Part shown: piece after piece, positions 1-8,244 of the stretch
How positions within the stretch are numbered: the first letter of the stretch is position 1
Layout: each line of letters begins with the position of its first letter
Assembly: GCA_022823305.1 (NCBI GenBank)
Contig: JAJDXK010000055.1
Location: forward strand, 1-34,312
Reading direction: 5' to 3'
Length of the DNA stretch: 34,312 bases
DNA from: Alphaproteobacteria bacterium
GTDB taxonomy: Bacteria > Pseudomonadota > Alphaproteobacteria > UBA828
Translations under genes and position numbers: made by a program
The notes under the pieces: model-generated
What the model was told of the DNA's origin: nothing
Seen by the model: only the letters and a program-made list of their open reading frames with translations
Databases searched by the model: none

Positions 1-180
1 CCGGTGTCTCCCCCCGGCACCCAACGGGAGGTCGATCACGAGGGACCGGGCTGCGACGCAGCTCGGACGGCGCGCATGCGCCGCGCGCGAAGCGCGTAGC
101 CAAGCGAACGGAGCTCGCGCCCGGCGATTGAGGGAAACGAAAAGAGTGCGAGCGCCCGGCGATTGAGGGAACTGATTAAG
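1..180. other. Non-coding stretch downstream of recG
   Basis: I see no credible gene in this stretch. It holds a short inverted repeat (GCTGC-GAC-GCAGC around 50-62), a palindrome GCGCATGCGC near 73-84, and the 20-bp direct repeat listed separately. It lies downstream of recG, which is read toward it, so it may include recG 3' UTR or the end of an intergenic region. No T-rich terminator tail is visible on either strand. Confidence 0.5.
117..171. repeat. Two perfect 20-bp direct repeats, 35-bp period
   Basis: GCGCCCGGCGATTGAGGGAA occurs at 117-136 and again at 152-171 with no mismatch. The 15 bases between the copies are A/G-rich and unrelated to the repeat. The second copy ends nine bases short of the recG stop codon. 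Two copies are too few to call a CRISPR, and the function is unknown. It could be a small local duplication or a scattered intergenic repeat family of this genome. Confidence 0.7.
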
Positions 181-2262
181 TCACCCCGAGCGCAGGTAGC
201 GCACCGCCATGTCGCGCTCGAAGAGGTAGAGCAGGGTGCGCAGCGCCCGGCCGCGCTCGGATTCCAGCTCGGGGTCGCGCTCGAGCACCAGGCGCACGTC
301 GTCGCGGGCCACCGCCAGCAGCTCCTCGTGGTGGGCGAGGTCGGCCAGGTGGAATTCCGGCATGCCGCTCTGGCGCGTGCCCAGCAGCTCGCCGGCGCCC
401 CTCAGGCGCAGGTCCTCCTCGGCGATGCGGAAGCCGTCGTCGGTCTCGCGCAGGATGGCGATGCGGGCGCGCGCGGTCTCGCCGAGCGGTGCGGCGTAGA
501 GCAGGAGGCAGGTGCCGGGCTTCTCCCCGCGCCCGACCCGGCCGCGCAGCTGGTGCAGCTGGGCGAGGCCGAAGCGCTCGGCGTGCTCGACGATCATCAC
601 GGTGGCGGCCGGCACGTCGACACCGACCTCGACCACCGTGGTCGCCACCAGGATGTCGGCGCCGTCGCCGGCGAAAGCGGCCATGGCGGCGTCCTTCTCG
701 GCCGCCTTCATGCGCCCGTGGACCAGCGCCACGCGCTCGCCGAAGGCCTGCCTCAGCCCTTCGTGCCGGTCCGTCGCCGCGGCCAGGTCCACCGTCTCCG
801 ACTCCTCGACCAGCGGGCAGACCCAGTAGACCTTGGCCCCGGCTGCGCGCGCGCGGCCCACGGCGGCGGCGACCTCGTCCAGCCGCTCCAGCGGCATGGC
901 GCGAGTGGCGACCGCGCCGCGGCCCGGCAGCCGTCCCTCGATGCGGGAGACATCCATGTCGCCGTAGGCGGTGAGCACGAGCGAGCGCGGGATCGGCGTC
1001 GCGGTCATCACCAGCAGGTCCGCCGCAGGCCCCTTGCGCGCCAGCATCATGCGCTGGTGCACGCCGAAGCGGTGCTGCTCGTCGACCACGGCGAGCGCGA
1101 GATCGTGGAAGTCCACGCCCTTCTGGAAGAGCGCGTGGGTGCCGACCAGGATGTCGATCTCGCCGGCGGCGAGCGCCGTCAGCGTCGCCTCCCGCTCGCG
1201 GCCCTTGTCGCGTCCCGTGAGCAGGGCGAAGGAGACCCCGCTGCCTTCCAGAAGCCCGCCGAGCGTCGCTCCGTGCTGCTGCGCCAGCAATTCGGTCGGC
1301 GCCATCAGCGCCGCCTGCGCGCCGGCCTCGACCGCCACCAGCATGGCGAGCAGCGCGACCACGGTCTTGCCGCTGCCGACGTCGCCCTGCAGCAGGCGGA
1401 GCATGCGCCGCTCGCGCGCGAGGTCGGCGGCGATCTCGTCGGCGGCCTGGCGCTGGCTTCCGGTCAGGCGGAAGGGCAGCGCCGCCTCGACCTTGGCGCG
1501 CAGCCTGCCGTCGCCGGCGACGGCGCGCCCGCGTCCGCCCCTGGCCGAGCGGCGCACCAGCGCGAGCGCGAGCTGGTTCGCCAGCAGCTCGTCGTAGGCG
1601 AGGCGGGAGCGGGCGAGCGCGTCCGGTTCGAGATCGGCGGTGCTCTCGGGCGCGTGGGCGGTGGCGAGCGCATCCTTCCAGGCGGACCAGTGCCGCGCCT
1701 CGACCAGGCGGGGCTCGATCCACTCGGGCAGCGCCGGCGCCTTTGCGAGCGCGGCGCGGACCGCGCGTGTCATCGGCTTCGCCGTGATCCCGGCGGTCAG
1801 CGGGTAGACGGGCTCCACCGTCTGCACGCTGTCGCGCTCGTCGAGCGGGGCGATGTGGTCGGGGTGCGCCATCTGCAACTCGTCGCCGTAGCGCTCGACG
1901 CGCCCGCTCACCACGCGCACCGACCCCTCCGGCAGGCTCCTCTGCAGCCAGTCGCCCCTGGCGTGGAAGAAGACCAGGGTGATGAATCCGGTCTCGTCGG
2001 AACAGAGAACCTTGGTCGGCCGCCGCCGATCGGGCGAGGGCCTGTGGCGGTCGATGCGCAGCGTGAGCGTCGCCGTGGTGCCGGCCTCGGCCTCGGCCAC
2101 CTTGGGCGCATGGCGCCGGTCGATCAGCCCGGAGGGCAGGTGCCAGAGCAGATGCACCACGAGCGGCCCGGCCAGATGCTCGACGGCGGCCGCGGTGCGG
2201 GTGCCGACCCCTGGCAGCACGGTGGCCTTGGCGAAGAGGGGATTGAGGATCGCCGGGCGCAT
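181..2262 (-). CDS. recG: ATP-dependent DNA helicase RecG
   Basis: RecG remodels stalled replication forks and branch-migrates Holliday junctions in the cytoplasm. The 693-residue product matches the usual RecG length. The N-terminal third is the wedge/OB-fold region that grips branched DNA. The helicase core has Walker A GDVGSGKT at about residues 293-300, the DEQH motif II variant (DEQHRFG from D394), a TATPIPRS motif III region, and the C-terminal QLRGRVGRG motif VI. It starts at an ATG and is divergent from the GFA-family gene across 73 bp. All core motifs are present and there is no sign of damage. The long open frame on the opposite strand is a high-G+C shadow. Confidence 0.97.
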   Translation of the reverse strand: MRPAILNPLFAKATVLPGVGTRTAAAVEHLAGPLVVHLLWHLPSGLIDRRHAPKVAEAEAGTTATLTLRIDRHRPSPDRRRPTKVLCSDETGFITLVFFHARGDWLQRSLPEGSVRVVSGRVERYGDELQMAHPDHIAPLDERDSVQTVEPVYPLTAGITAKPMTRAVRAALAKAPALPEWIEPRLVEARHWSAWKDALATAHAPESTADLEPDALARSRLAYDELLANQLALALVRRSARGGRGRAVAGDGRLRAKVEAALPFRLTGSQRQAADEIAADLARERRMLRLLQGDVGSGKTVVALLAMLVAVEAGAQAALMAPTELLAQQHGATLGGLLEGSGVSFALLTGRDKGREREATLTALAAGEIDILVGTHALFQKGVDFHDLALAVVDEQHRFGVHQRMMLARKGPAADLLVMTATPIPRSLVLTAYGDMDVSRIEGRLPGRGAVATRAMPLERLDEVAAAVGRARAAGAKVYWVCPLVEESETVDLAAATDRHEGLRQAFGERVALVHGRMKAAEKDAAMAAFAGDGADILVATTVVEVGVDVPAATVMIVEHAERFGLAQLHQLRGRVGRGEKPGTCLLLYAAPLGETARARIAILRETDDGFRIAEEDLRLRGAGELLGTRQSGMPEFHLADLAHHEELLAVARDDVRLVLERDPELESERGRALRTLLYLFERDMAVRYLRSG

Positions 2263-2335
2263 GGCGATCCCACCCTATCCGGCTGCGGGACGGGCGGCTA
2301 TGGTGCGCCGATCCAGGCAAGCGGCGGAGGCTCCC

Positions 2336-2767
2336 ATGGCGGGCGGAGACACCCATCGGGCCACGTGCCAGTGCGGCCAGCTCCGGGTGACGACGGTGGG
2401 CGATCCCGAGATCGTCATTGCCTGCAGCTGCCTCGCCTGCCAGCGCCGCACCGGGAGCCCCTTCGGCACCGGCGCCTACTTCCGCGAGGACAGGGTCTCG
2501 GCGGATGGCGAGGCGCAGGTCTACGCACGGGTGGCGGATTCAGGCCTGGACGTCTCGATCCGCTTCTGCCCCCGCTGCGGCACGAGCCTCTACTGGACCG
2601 CCGAGCTCCGCCCCGGCCATTACGGCGTCGCCGTCGGCTGCTTCGCCGATCCCGGCTTCGTGGAGCCCGCGCGTGTGGTCTGGAGCGAGAGCCAGCACCC
2701 CTGGGTCAGGTTCCCGGATGGCGTGCCGGTGTTCCCGCAGGGCGCGCCCCGGCCGAAGGCGGAGTAG
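2336..2767 (+). CDS. GFA/CENP-V-fold zinc-binding protein
   Basis: This is a 143-residue member of the Gfa family, named for a glutathione-dependent formaldehyde-activating enzyme; most members have unknown substrates. The zinc ligands are visible: C11-x-C13, then C30-x-C32-x2-C35, then C78-x2-C81, the order expected for the two-zinc fold. I chose the ATG at 2336 because GGAGG lies five bases upstream. An in-frame ATG at 2300 would add twelve residues with no family similarity. It ends four bases before the convergent DUF2461 gene. Neighbours do not reveal its substrate, and a formaldehyde role should not be assumed from the family name. Confidence 0.9.
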   Translation: MAGGDTHRATCQCGQLRVTTVGDPEIVIACSCLACQRRTGSPFGTGAYFREDRVSADGEAQVYARVADSGLDVSIRFCPRCGTSLYWTAELRPGHYGVAVGCFADPGFVEPARVVWSESQHPWVRFPDGVPVFPQGAPRPKAE

Positions 2768-2771
2768 GGGG

Positions 2772-3458
2772 CTAGAAGGGCACGCCCACCGCCTTGCACA
2801 GGAAGGCGGTCAGGTCGGCGCCTGCGCGCGCGATGCCTGCGAAGCGGTCGAGGAAGTCGGGGCGTGTCGCCTCGTCCTCCGGGAAGTCCGTGATCGCCAC
2901 GAAGTCCTTGCGCTTGAGGTCCTCGATCAGCGGGTGGTCCGGGTCGTAGCCGCGCGGCGGGCGCTTGAGCGCCTCGCCCGCCAGCCGGAAGGTTCCGCAG
3001 AAGTCGCCGCTCGTGGTTATGCGGGTCCATTCCTGCGGCCGCTCCACGATGGCGTCGCGGATGCGGGCGAGGGTGGCGCCGTCCGGGTGCCAGACGCCGC
3101 AGCCGGCGAAGCACGTTCCCGGCTCCAGGTGGAGGTAGAAGCCGGGCGCGTGTGCGTCCTTGCCGGCCTCGTGGCGGAAGTGGGCGCCGACGTTGGTCTT
3201 GTAGGGCGTCTTGTCCTTCGAGAAGCGCGTGTCCCGGTAGATGCGGAAGAGCGAGCCGCCGTTCCGGCGCGGATCGGCGCGGAAGTGCGGGCTGATCTCG
3301 GCGAGCGGTTCGGCGAAGGCCTGGATGAAGTCGAGCATCGGGTCCTGCACCTCGGCCCGGTAGCGCGCCTTGTTCTCCTCGAACCACGGCCGCTCGTTGT
3401 TGGCTTTAAGCGCGCGCAGGAAGTCGAAGAGGGCGGGCGCGATGGGTTGGGCGGACAT
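2772..3458 (-). CDS. DUF2461 (TIGR02453) family protein
   Basis: This 228-residue soluble protein matches the DUF2461 family over its full length, without a known biochemical role. Typical family signatures are visible: an N-terminal LRALKANNERPWFEENK stretch, the central FRIYRDTRFSKDKTPYKTN segment, and a GFYLHLEPG strand followed by a glycine/tryptophan-rich turn. The ATG start is preceded by GAGGAG at suitable spacing. It is convergent with the Gfa-family gene (four-base gap) and divergent from the MmgE/PrpD gene across 116 bp. No signal peptide or membrane segment is visible. Confidence 0.9.
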   Translation of the reverse strand: MSAQPIAPALFDFLRALKANNERPWFEENKARYRAEVQDPMLDFIQAFAEPLAEISPHFRADPRRNGGSLFRIYRDTRFSKDKTPYKTNVGAHFRHEAGKDAHAPGFYLHLEPGTCFAGCGVWHPDGATLARIRDAIVERPQEWTRITTSGDFCGTFRLAGEALKRPPRGYDPDHPLIEDLKRKDFVAITDFPEDEATRPDFLDRFAGIARAGADLTAFLCKAVGVPF

Positions 3459-3574
3459 GGACTCCTCGTCGGGCGTTGGCGCAGGAACCGCTCACCTTCG
3501 CACGGCCGGGGGCGGCATCCAAAGAGCCGTGCTAGAGTCGGGTCGCCCCTTTCATCCGATGACAGAGACAGCCG

Positions 3575-4999
3575 ATGGCCCTCGCCGAAGCGACCGTAGC
3601 CGACACCCAGACCGCTCCCAGCGAGCCGATCGCGCGCACGCTCGCGCGCTTCGCCCGCGCGCTTTCCCTGGACGACGTGCCGCAGCCCGTGGTCGAGCGG
3701 GCCAAGCTGCACATCCTCGATGCGCTGGGCATCGGGCTCGCCGCCTCGCGCTACGACTTCAGCCACAAGACGCTGACGGCGATCCACGGGCTCGCCGGCG
3801 ACGGCCCCTGTCCGGTGATCGGGATGCCGGCCTCGCTCCCGCTGCGCGATGCGGCGCAGATGAACGGCTTCCTGATCCACGGCCTCGACTACGACGACAC
3901 CCATGTGGGCGGCGTGATCCACGCGACGGCGAGCGCGGTGCCGACGGTGCTGGCCGCGGGCCAGCGGCACGGCGCCTCGGGGCGGGAGACGCTCGCGGCC
4001 TACCTCGCGGCGATCGAGGGCGCGGCGCGCATCGCGGCCGCGGCGCAGGGCGGCTTCCATCGCCTGGGCTTCCATCCCACCGGCATGGTCGGCGTGTTCG
4101 GAGCCGCGCTCGCCGCGGGCCGGCTCGCCGGCATGACCGAGGCGCAGCTCGCCCACGCCCAGGGCATCGCCCTCAGCATGGCGTCGGGCAGCCTGCAGTT
4201 CCTGGACGACGGCGCCTGGACCAAGCGGATGCACCCGGGCTGGGCCGCGGCCGCGGGCATCAGCGCCGCGGCGCTGGCCCAGCAGGGCTTTCGCGGCCCG
4301 GCCGAGCCCTACGAGGGGCGCTTCGGCCTCTACGCACTCTACGGCGCCCACGACGCGCAGGTCGACTGGCCGCAGTGCACCGCCGGCCTCGGCGAGGAGT
4401 GGGAGATGCTGCGCATCGGCATCAAGCCCTATCCGGCCTGCCATCTGGTGCATGCGCTGGGCGATGCGGCGCAGGCGTTGCGCGACGAGCACGGGCTGGT
4501 GCCGGACGATGTCGAGAGCGTGGACGCGCTCATCGGCGAGGGCTGCGTCAGCGTCGTGTGCGAGCCGGAGGCGGCCAAGCGCCGCCCGGCCAGCGCCTAC
4601 GAGGCCCAGTTCAGCGTCCACTACATGATCGCGAGCGTGCTCGCACGCGGGCGCTTCACCCTCGCCGAGCTCGAGCCAGAGGCCTACACCGACCCCGGCG
4701 TGCTCGCGCTCTGCGACCGCATCGGCTACCGCGTCGATCCCGATTCCGCCTTCCCCACCTACTACTCGGGCGAGGTGGTGATCCGCACGACCGACGGGCG
4801 CACGCTGCGCCACCGCGAGCAGGTCAACCGCGGCGCAGACAGCCGGCCATTGGGTGCCGACGAGATCGTCGCCAAGTACCGCGACAACGCCGCGATGACG
4901 CTTTCGCCGGACCGGGCCGAGCGGGCGCTGGACGCGATCATGGCGCTCGACGGCTCGTCCACGCCGGCGGAGGTCGCGGCGCTGCTCAGCCTCGCCTGA
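3575..4999 (+). CDS. MmgE/PrpD family protein
   Basis: The 474-residue product belongs to the family that includes 2-methylcitrate dehydratase PrpD and cis-aconitate decarboxylase. Family landmarks are the N-terminal ERAKLHILDALGIGLAAS helix, the HGLDYDDTHVGG motif at roughly residues 105-116, and the KPYPACHLVHA segment near 290 that belongs to the conserved active-site cleft. Length is typical. No prpB or prpC neighbour is present, so methylcitrate-cycle membership is not supported. Most alphaproteobacterial paralogues have unknown substrates. It is followed after ten bases by the toxin-antitoxin pair, which need not be functionally related. The ribosome-binding site is weak. Confidence 0.88.
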   Translation: MALAEATVADTQTAPSEPIARTLARFARALSLDDVPQPVVERAKLHILDALGIGLAASRYDFSHKTLTAIHGLAGDGPCPVIGMPASLPLRDAAQMNGFLIHGLDYDDTHVGGVIHATASAVPTVLAAGQRHGASGRETLAAYLAAIEGAARIAAAAQGGFHRLGFHPTGMVGVFGAALAAGRLAGMTEAQLAHAQGIALSMASGSLQFLDDGAWTKRMHPGWAAAAGISAAALAQQGFRGPAEPYEGRFGLYALYGAHDAQVDWPQCTAGLGEEWEMLRIGIKPYPACHLVHALGDAAQALRDEHGLVPDDVESVDALIGEGCVSVVCEPEAAKRRPASAYEAQFSVHYMIASVLARGRFTLAELEPEAYTDPGVLALCDRIGYRVDPDSAFPTYYSGEVVIRTTDGRTLRHREQVNRGADSRPLGADEIVAKYRDNAAMTLSPDRAERALDAIMALDGSSTPAEVAALLSLA

Positions 5000-5009
5000 A
5001 GGCCACGGC

Positions 5010-5321
5010 ATGACTGCGCGCATCGCCATACCGGCCGAGGGAATCGCCGCCTTCTGCGAGCGCTGGCAGGTGACGGAGCTCGCGCTCTTCGGGTCCGTGC
5101 TGAGGGACGATTTCAGCCCGGAGAGCGACATCGACGTGCTGGTCACGTTCGACGACGGCGCGCGCCACACATTGTTTGACATGGTTCGCATGGAAGAGGA
5201 GCTGAAGGCCCTCTTCGAGCGCGACGTGGACCTCACCGAACGCGCAGGCATTGAGCAGAGTCGGAACCACATACGCCGCAAGGCCATCCTGAAGTCTGCC
5301 GAGACCATCTATGCGGCATGA
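5010..5321 (+). CDS. mntA: MntA-type nucleotidyltransferase antitoxin
   Basis: This 103-residue protein is a minimal nucleotidyltransferase. The hallmark GSx10DxD is exact: G28-S29, then D40 and D42, with a third acidic residue, D74, in a DVDL strand. In studied MntA/HepT pairs the antitoxin adds AMP groups to a tyrosine of the HEPN toxin and so silences it. It overlaps the downstream hepT by 11 bases, which indicates translational coupling. The pair looks less G+C-rich than its surroundings, in line with a mobile accessory module. Antitoxin function is inferred from the pairing; it has not been shown for this protein. Confidence 0.88.
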   Translation: MTARIAIPAEGIAAFCERWQVTELALFGSVLRDDFSPESDIDVLVTFDDGARHTLFDMVRMEEELKALFERDVDLTERAGIEQSRNHIRRKAILKSAETIYAA

Positions 5322-5649
5322 CGCCGCTCTCTTGCTCGACATGCTGCTGGCGGCGCGCGAGGCGGCAGAACTCGCAAGCCGGACGACGCTTGCGGATTTC
5401 AAGCAGGATCGGACACTGCAGCTGGCGGTCGTGAAGGCGGTCGAGATCGTCGGCGAAGCTGCATCGCGGGTGTCGGCCGATACCAGGTCGCGGCACACCG
5501 ACATCCCCTGGTCCGACATTGTCGGAATGCGGAACCGCCTCGTGCACGGGTACTTCGACATCAATCTGTTGCGCGTGTGGGAGACGGTGGAGCGGGACAT
5601 TCCCCGGCTGATCGTGCAACTCGAGCGGCTGGTCGAAACGGAGACGTAA
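5311..5649 (+). CDS. hepT: HepT-type HEPN (DUF86) RNase toxin
   Basis: This is a 112-residue, all-helical HEPN protein of the DUF86 type. The catalytic/regulatory motif Rx4HxY is intact (R74, H79, Y81 in RNRLVHGYF). In the family the arginine and histidine form the RNase site and the tyrosine is the target of AMPylation by MntA. The preceding helix with a VKAVEIVGEA segment is typical of DUF86. Its start lies inside the end of mntA. An intact motif suggests an active toxin. Its cellular RNA target cannot be read from sequence. Confidence 0.88.
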   Translation: MRHDAALLLDMLLAAREAAELASRTTLADFKQDRTLQLAVVKAVEIVGEAASRVSADTRSRHTDIPWSDIVGMRNRLVHGYFDINLLRVWETVERDIPRLIVQLERLVETET

Positions 5650-5694
5650 ACGCGCCGCTTGCGTCCGGCCGGGGTCCGGCTCCGGCTCGACAAG

Positions 5695-6582
5695 CTAGTC
5701 CGTCGGTGGAAAGGCGCAGACCCGGTCGTAGGCGAAGCGCTCGTCGATCAGGCCGTTGTAGGCGAAGATGTCCAGTGTCGCCTCGAAGGCCTCCGGCGCG
5801 ATCTCGATGGGGGGCGTCCAGCAGCCGAGCTGCTGGTAGGTCGCGATGCAGCGCTCCAGCGCCTCCACGTCGATCTCCGGGAAGAACGATCGCTCGGCCC
5901 GTGCGACCTCGGCAGCGGGCGTCTCGTTCAGCCAGAGCCGGGCCCTGCGATAGGCGCGGGTGAAGGCCCTCGCCATGTCGGTCTCCAGCCAGTCCCGCCG
6001 CGCGCACAGGCTGGAAAAGCCGCAGCGGCCGATTTGCCGGCCGACCTGGGCGACGACGTGGCCCACGCCGTCGGCTTCCAGTTGCTGGGGGAAGGGCCCC
6101 TGCTGCTGGACGTAGTCGCCCAGGCCCGCGCGAAAGGCCCGGTCGATCTCGGCTGCGCTTCCGGGATGGATCGCCTGCAGCCGGCCGTAGTCGATCCCGG
6201 CCCGGTGACAGGCATACTTGAACATGGCGAGCGGCTGGCCGCCGCCGAAGAGCACGACCGCCGCCCCTTCCAGCTTGCGCCAGTCGAACTCCGGGTCCGG
6301 CTGGCGCCCGGTCAGGAAGAAGCCGTCCATCTCGTTGATCTGGGCGAAATGGACGACGCCAGGATCCTCGCCGCGGGAAAGCGGCCCGAAGGCCTGGCTG
6401 AGCGCGGACTGCACGACATGGGCGCTGCCGTCCTCGAGGGCGGCGATCGCGGAGCCCCCCGGCGGCGAGACGGACCACTCGCCCTCCAGCCCCTCCTCGG
6501 CCAGGAACCCGCCGGCCATGGTCGCGATCAGCGGCGAATAGAACGCGGAGAACATGGTGAACTGGATGTCGATCCGGGTCAT
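5695..6582 (-). CDS. NMT1/THI5-like substrate-binding protein, no visible signal peptide
   Basis: The 295-residue product resembles the NMT1/THI5-like group of ABC solute-binding proteins, which includes binders of thiamine precursors, sulfonates and aromatic acids. It has the characteristic opening strand and glycine-rich loop (FYSPLIATMAGGFLAEEGL) and a PPGGSAIAALEDGSAHV segment. I see no hydrophobic signal sequence at the N-terminus and no ABC permease or ATPase beside it, so it may be cytosolic or act as an enzyme-like relative. AAGGGA lies about ten bases before the ATG. It is divergent from the glutathione S-transferase gene. The ligand is unknown. Confidence 0.75.
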   Translation of the reverse strand: MTRIDIQFTMFSAFYSPLIATMAGGFLAEEGLEGEWSVSPPGGSAIAALEDGSAHVVQSALSQAFGPLSRGEDPGVVHFAQINEMDGFFLTGRQPDPEFDWRKLEGAAVVLFGGGQPLAMFKYACHRAGIDYGRLQAIHPGSAAEIDRAFRAGLGDYVQQQGPFPQQLEADGVGHVVAQVGRQIGRCGFSSLCARRDWLETDMARAFTRAYRRARLWLNETPAAEVARAERSFFPEIDVEALERCIATYQQLGCWTPPIEIAPEAFEATLDIFAYNGLIDERFAYDRVCAFPPTD

Positions 6583-6798
6583 GGGCTGCGTCCCTTCGGG
6601 TGGCGTGCGGCGGTCGCGTCCCTGCTAGCCTGCCAGGATCACGCCGTCCACGGGTTTGTCGGCGGTGCGCAGGATGGCTGCCGCACGCATCGGTTGGACT
6701 GGACATGGCGCATCGGCTATGAGCGGCGCAGCGAAGGGAACACTCATCCGCTCCGGACCCGGGCGCTCCGGCGCTCCGGCGCGGCAAGGGAGACGACG

Positions 6799-7443
6799 AT
6801 GGAGATCATTGCTGATCCGATCACGGTGAACTGCCGCAAGGTGCTCGCCGGCCTCAAGCTGATCGGTGCCGACTATACGCTCACCAGGGTCGACTACTTC
6901 AAGGGCGACCAGAAGAGCCCGGAAGTCGTGGCGATCAATCCGAACGCCACGATCCCGGTGATGCGCGACGGCGACCTGGTCCTCTGGGAATCGAACTCGA
7001 TCATGCAGTACGCCGCCGACAAGGTGGGCAATGCGAGCGCCTATCCCACCGACCTCGCGACCAGGGCCGACGTGAACCGCTGGCTGCTCTGGGAATGCAG
7101 CGCCTGGTTCTCGACCTGCTACGTTCATCTGGTCGAGAACTGCGTCAAGCCGCTTCTCGGCGACCAGCCGGACCCCGCAGTGCTCGACGGCGAAGCGCCC
7201 AATTTCCACAAGCTCGCCGGCATCATGGACGCGCGCCTGAGCGGGAGCGCCTACCTCTGCGCCGATCAGCCGACCATCGCCGACGTGGCGGTGGCGTCGC
7301 CGATGCACCTCCATGGCTGGGCGAAGCTGCCGCTCGACGACCACCCCAACGTGGTGCGCTGGATGACCGAGGGGATCGAGACGCAGCCCTGGTGGAAGGC
7401 CACGCACGTGGGCGAGGGCTTCACGGTCTCCGAGGCGGCCTGA
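6799..7443 (+). CDS. Glutathione S-transferase family protein
   Basis: The 214-residue protein has a thioredoxin-fold N-terminal domain and a helical C-terminal domain. Visible landmarks are the cis-proline in ATIPVM (P53), the glutathione-contacting E64-S65 in the ESNSIMQY helix, and the C-terminal TIADVAVASP N-capping box. The usual catalytic Ser/Cys position is occupied by the N11-C12 pair in the first loop. The ATG at 6799 has AAGGGAG about seven bases upstream. It is followed after 33 bases by an SDR oxidoreductase on the same strand, so the two may be co-transcribed. Its substrate is unknown. Confidence 0.9.
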   Translation: MEIIADPITVNCRKVLAGLKLIGADYTLTRVDYFKGDQKSPEVVAINPNATIPVMRDGDLVLWESNSIMQYAADKVGNASAYPTDLATRADVNRWLLWECSAWFSTCYVHLVENCVKPLLGDQPDPAVLDGEAPNFHKLAGIMDARLSGSAYLCADQPTIADVAVASPMHLHGWAKLPLDDHPNVVRWMTEGIETQPWWKATHVGEGFTVSEAA

Positions 7444-7476
7444 CCCGCTCGGTCCGCCATCCCCGATGGGGCAGAG

Positions 7477-8244
7477 GTGACCGACAGGGAGCTCGCGGGC
7501 CGCATCGCCCTGGTGACCGGCGGCTCGCGCGGCATCGGGCGCGCTGTCTGCCGGCGCCTCGCGCGGGCCGGCGCATGGGTGGCGATCAACCACTCGTCCA
7601 GCCACGAGGCCGCAGCGGAGACGCTGGCGCAGATCCGGGCCGAGGGCAGCGAGGGAGGCGTCTACCAGGCCGACGTGTCGTCCTTCGAGGCGACCGATGC
7701 GATGTTCGGCAGCATCGAGGCCGACAGGGGCCCCGTGGACCTGCTCGTCACCAACGCCGGGATCGCCTCGTTCCGGGACGATGTCGACATGCCCGTCGAG
7801 CTCTGGCGCCGCATCCTGTCGGTGAACCTGGACTGCACGTTCAACTGCGTCTGGCGCGCCAGGGAGCACATGCTCGCCCGGGGCGACGGGCGCATCGTCT
7901 GCATTTCCTCGATCAACGGGCTGGCGCCGACCACCATGCGGCGGGACAGGCTGATCGCCTACGGCACGTCGAAGTCCGCCATCATCGGGTTCTCGCGCAA
8001 CTGCGCGGTCGCGTTTGGCCCCGCGATCCGCGTCAACTGTGTGGCACCGGGCCTGGTCGACACGGAGATGACCCGCGACATGCCCGACGAGATGCGCCAG
8101 CGCATCATCGCGAGCACGCCGGCCGGCCGGGCCGGCACCCCGGACGACATCGCCGAGCTCACGTACTTCCTGCTCAGCGACGCCGCGGGATTCATGACCG
8201 GCCAGACCTGCGTCGCCTCCGGCGGGCTGGTCACACTACCCTGA
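7477..8244 (+). CDS. SDR-family NAD(P)-dependent oxidoreductase (FabG-like)
   Basis: This 255-residue classical short-chain dehydrogenase has the Rossmann motif TGGSRGIG (residues 14-21), the NAG motif near 93-95, a catalytic serine in ISSING (S144/S145) and the YxxxK pair Y162/K166. A C-terminal GLVDTEM segment lines the substrate pocket. The start is a GTG at 7477 after a GGGG stretch; no in-frame ATG precedes it. It overlaps the convergent CoA transferase gene by nine bases. FabG-like members reduce 3-oxoacyl thioesters or oxidise secondary alcohols. The actual substrate is not evident. Confidence 0.92.
   Translation: MTDRELAGRIALVTGGSRGIGRAVCRRLARAGAWVAINHSSSHEAAAETLAQIRAEGSEGGVYQADVSSFEATDAMFGSIEADRGPVDLLVTNAGIASFRDDVDMPVELWRRILSVNLDCTFNCVWRAREHMLARGDGRIVCISSINGLAPTTMRRDRLIAYGTSKSAIIGFSRNCAVAFGPAIRVNCVAPGLVDTEMTRDMPDEMRQRIIASTPAGRAGTPDDIAELTYFLLSDAAGFMTGQTCVASGGLVTLP

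Noticed and set aside
163-2775. Long open frame on the plus strand opposite recG
   Set aside because: It is antisense to a complete, motif-rich RecG and shows only R/A/G/P/H-rich low-complexity translation, as expected in very G+C-rich DNA.
6762-6785. Short tandem GGCGCTCC repeats upstream of the glutathione S-transferase gene
   Set aside because: Only two copies plus a fragment, in G+C-rich DNA; not distinguishable from chance slippage.
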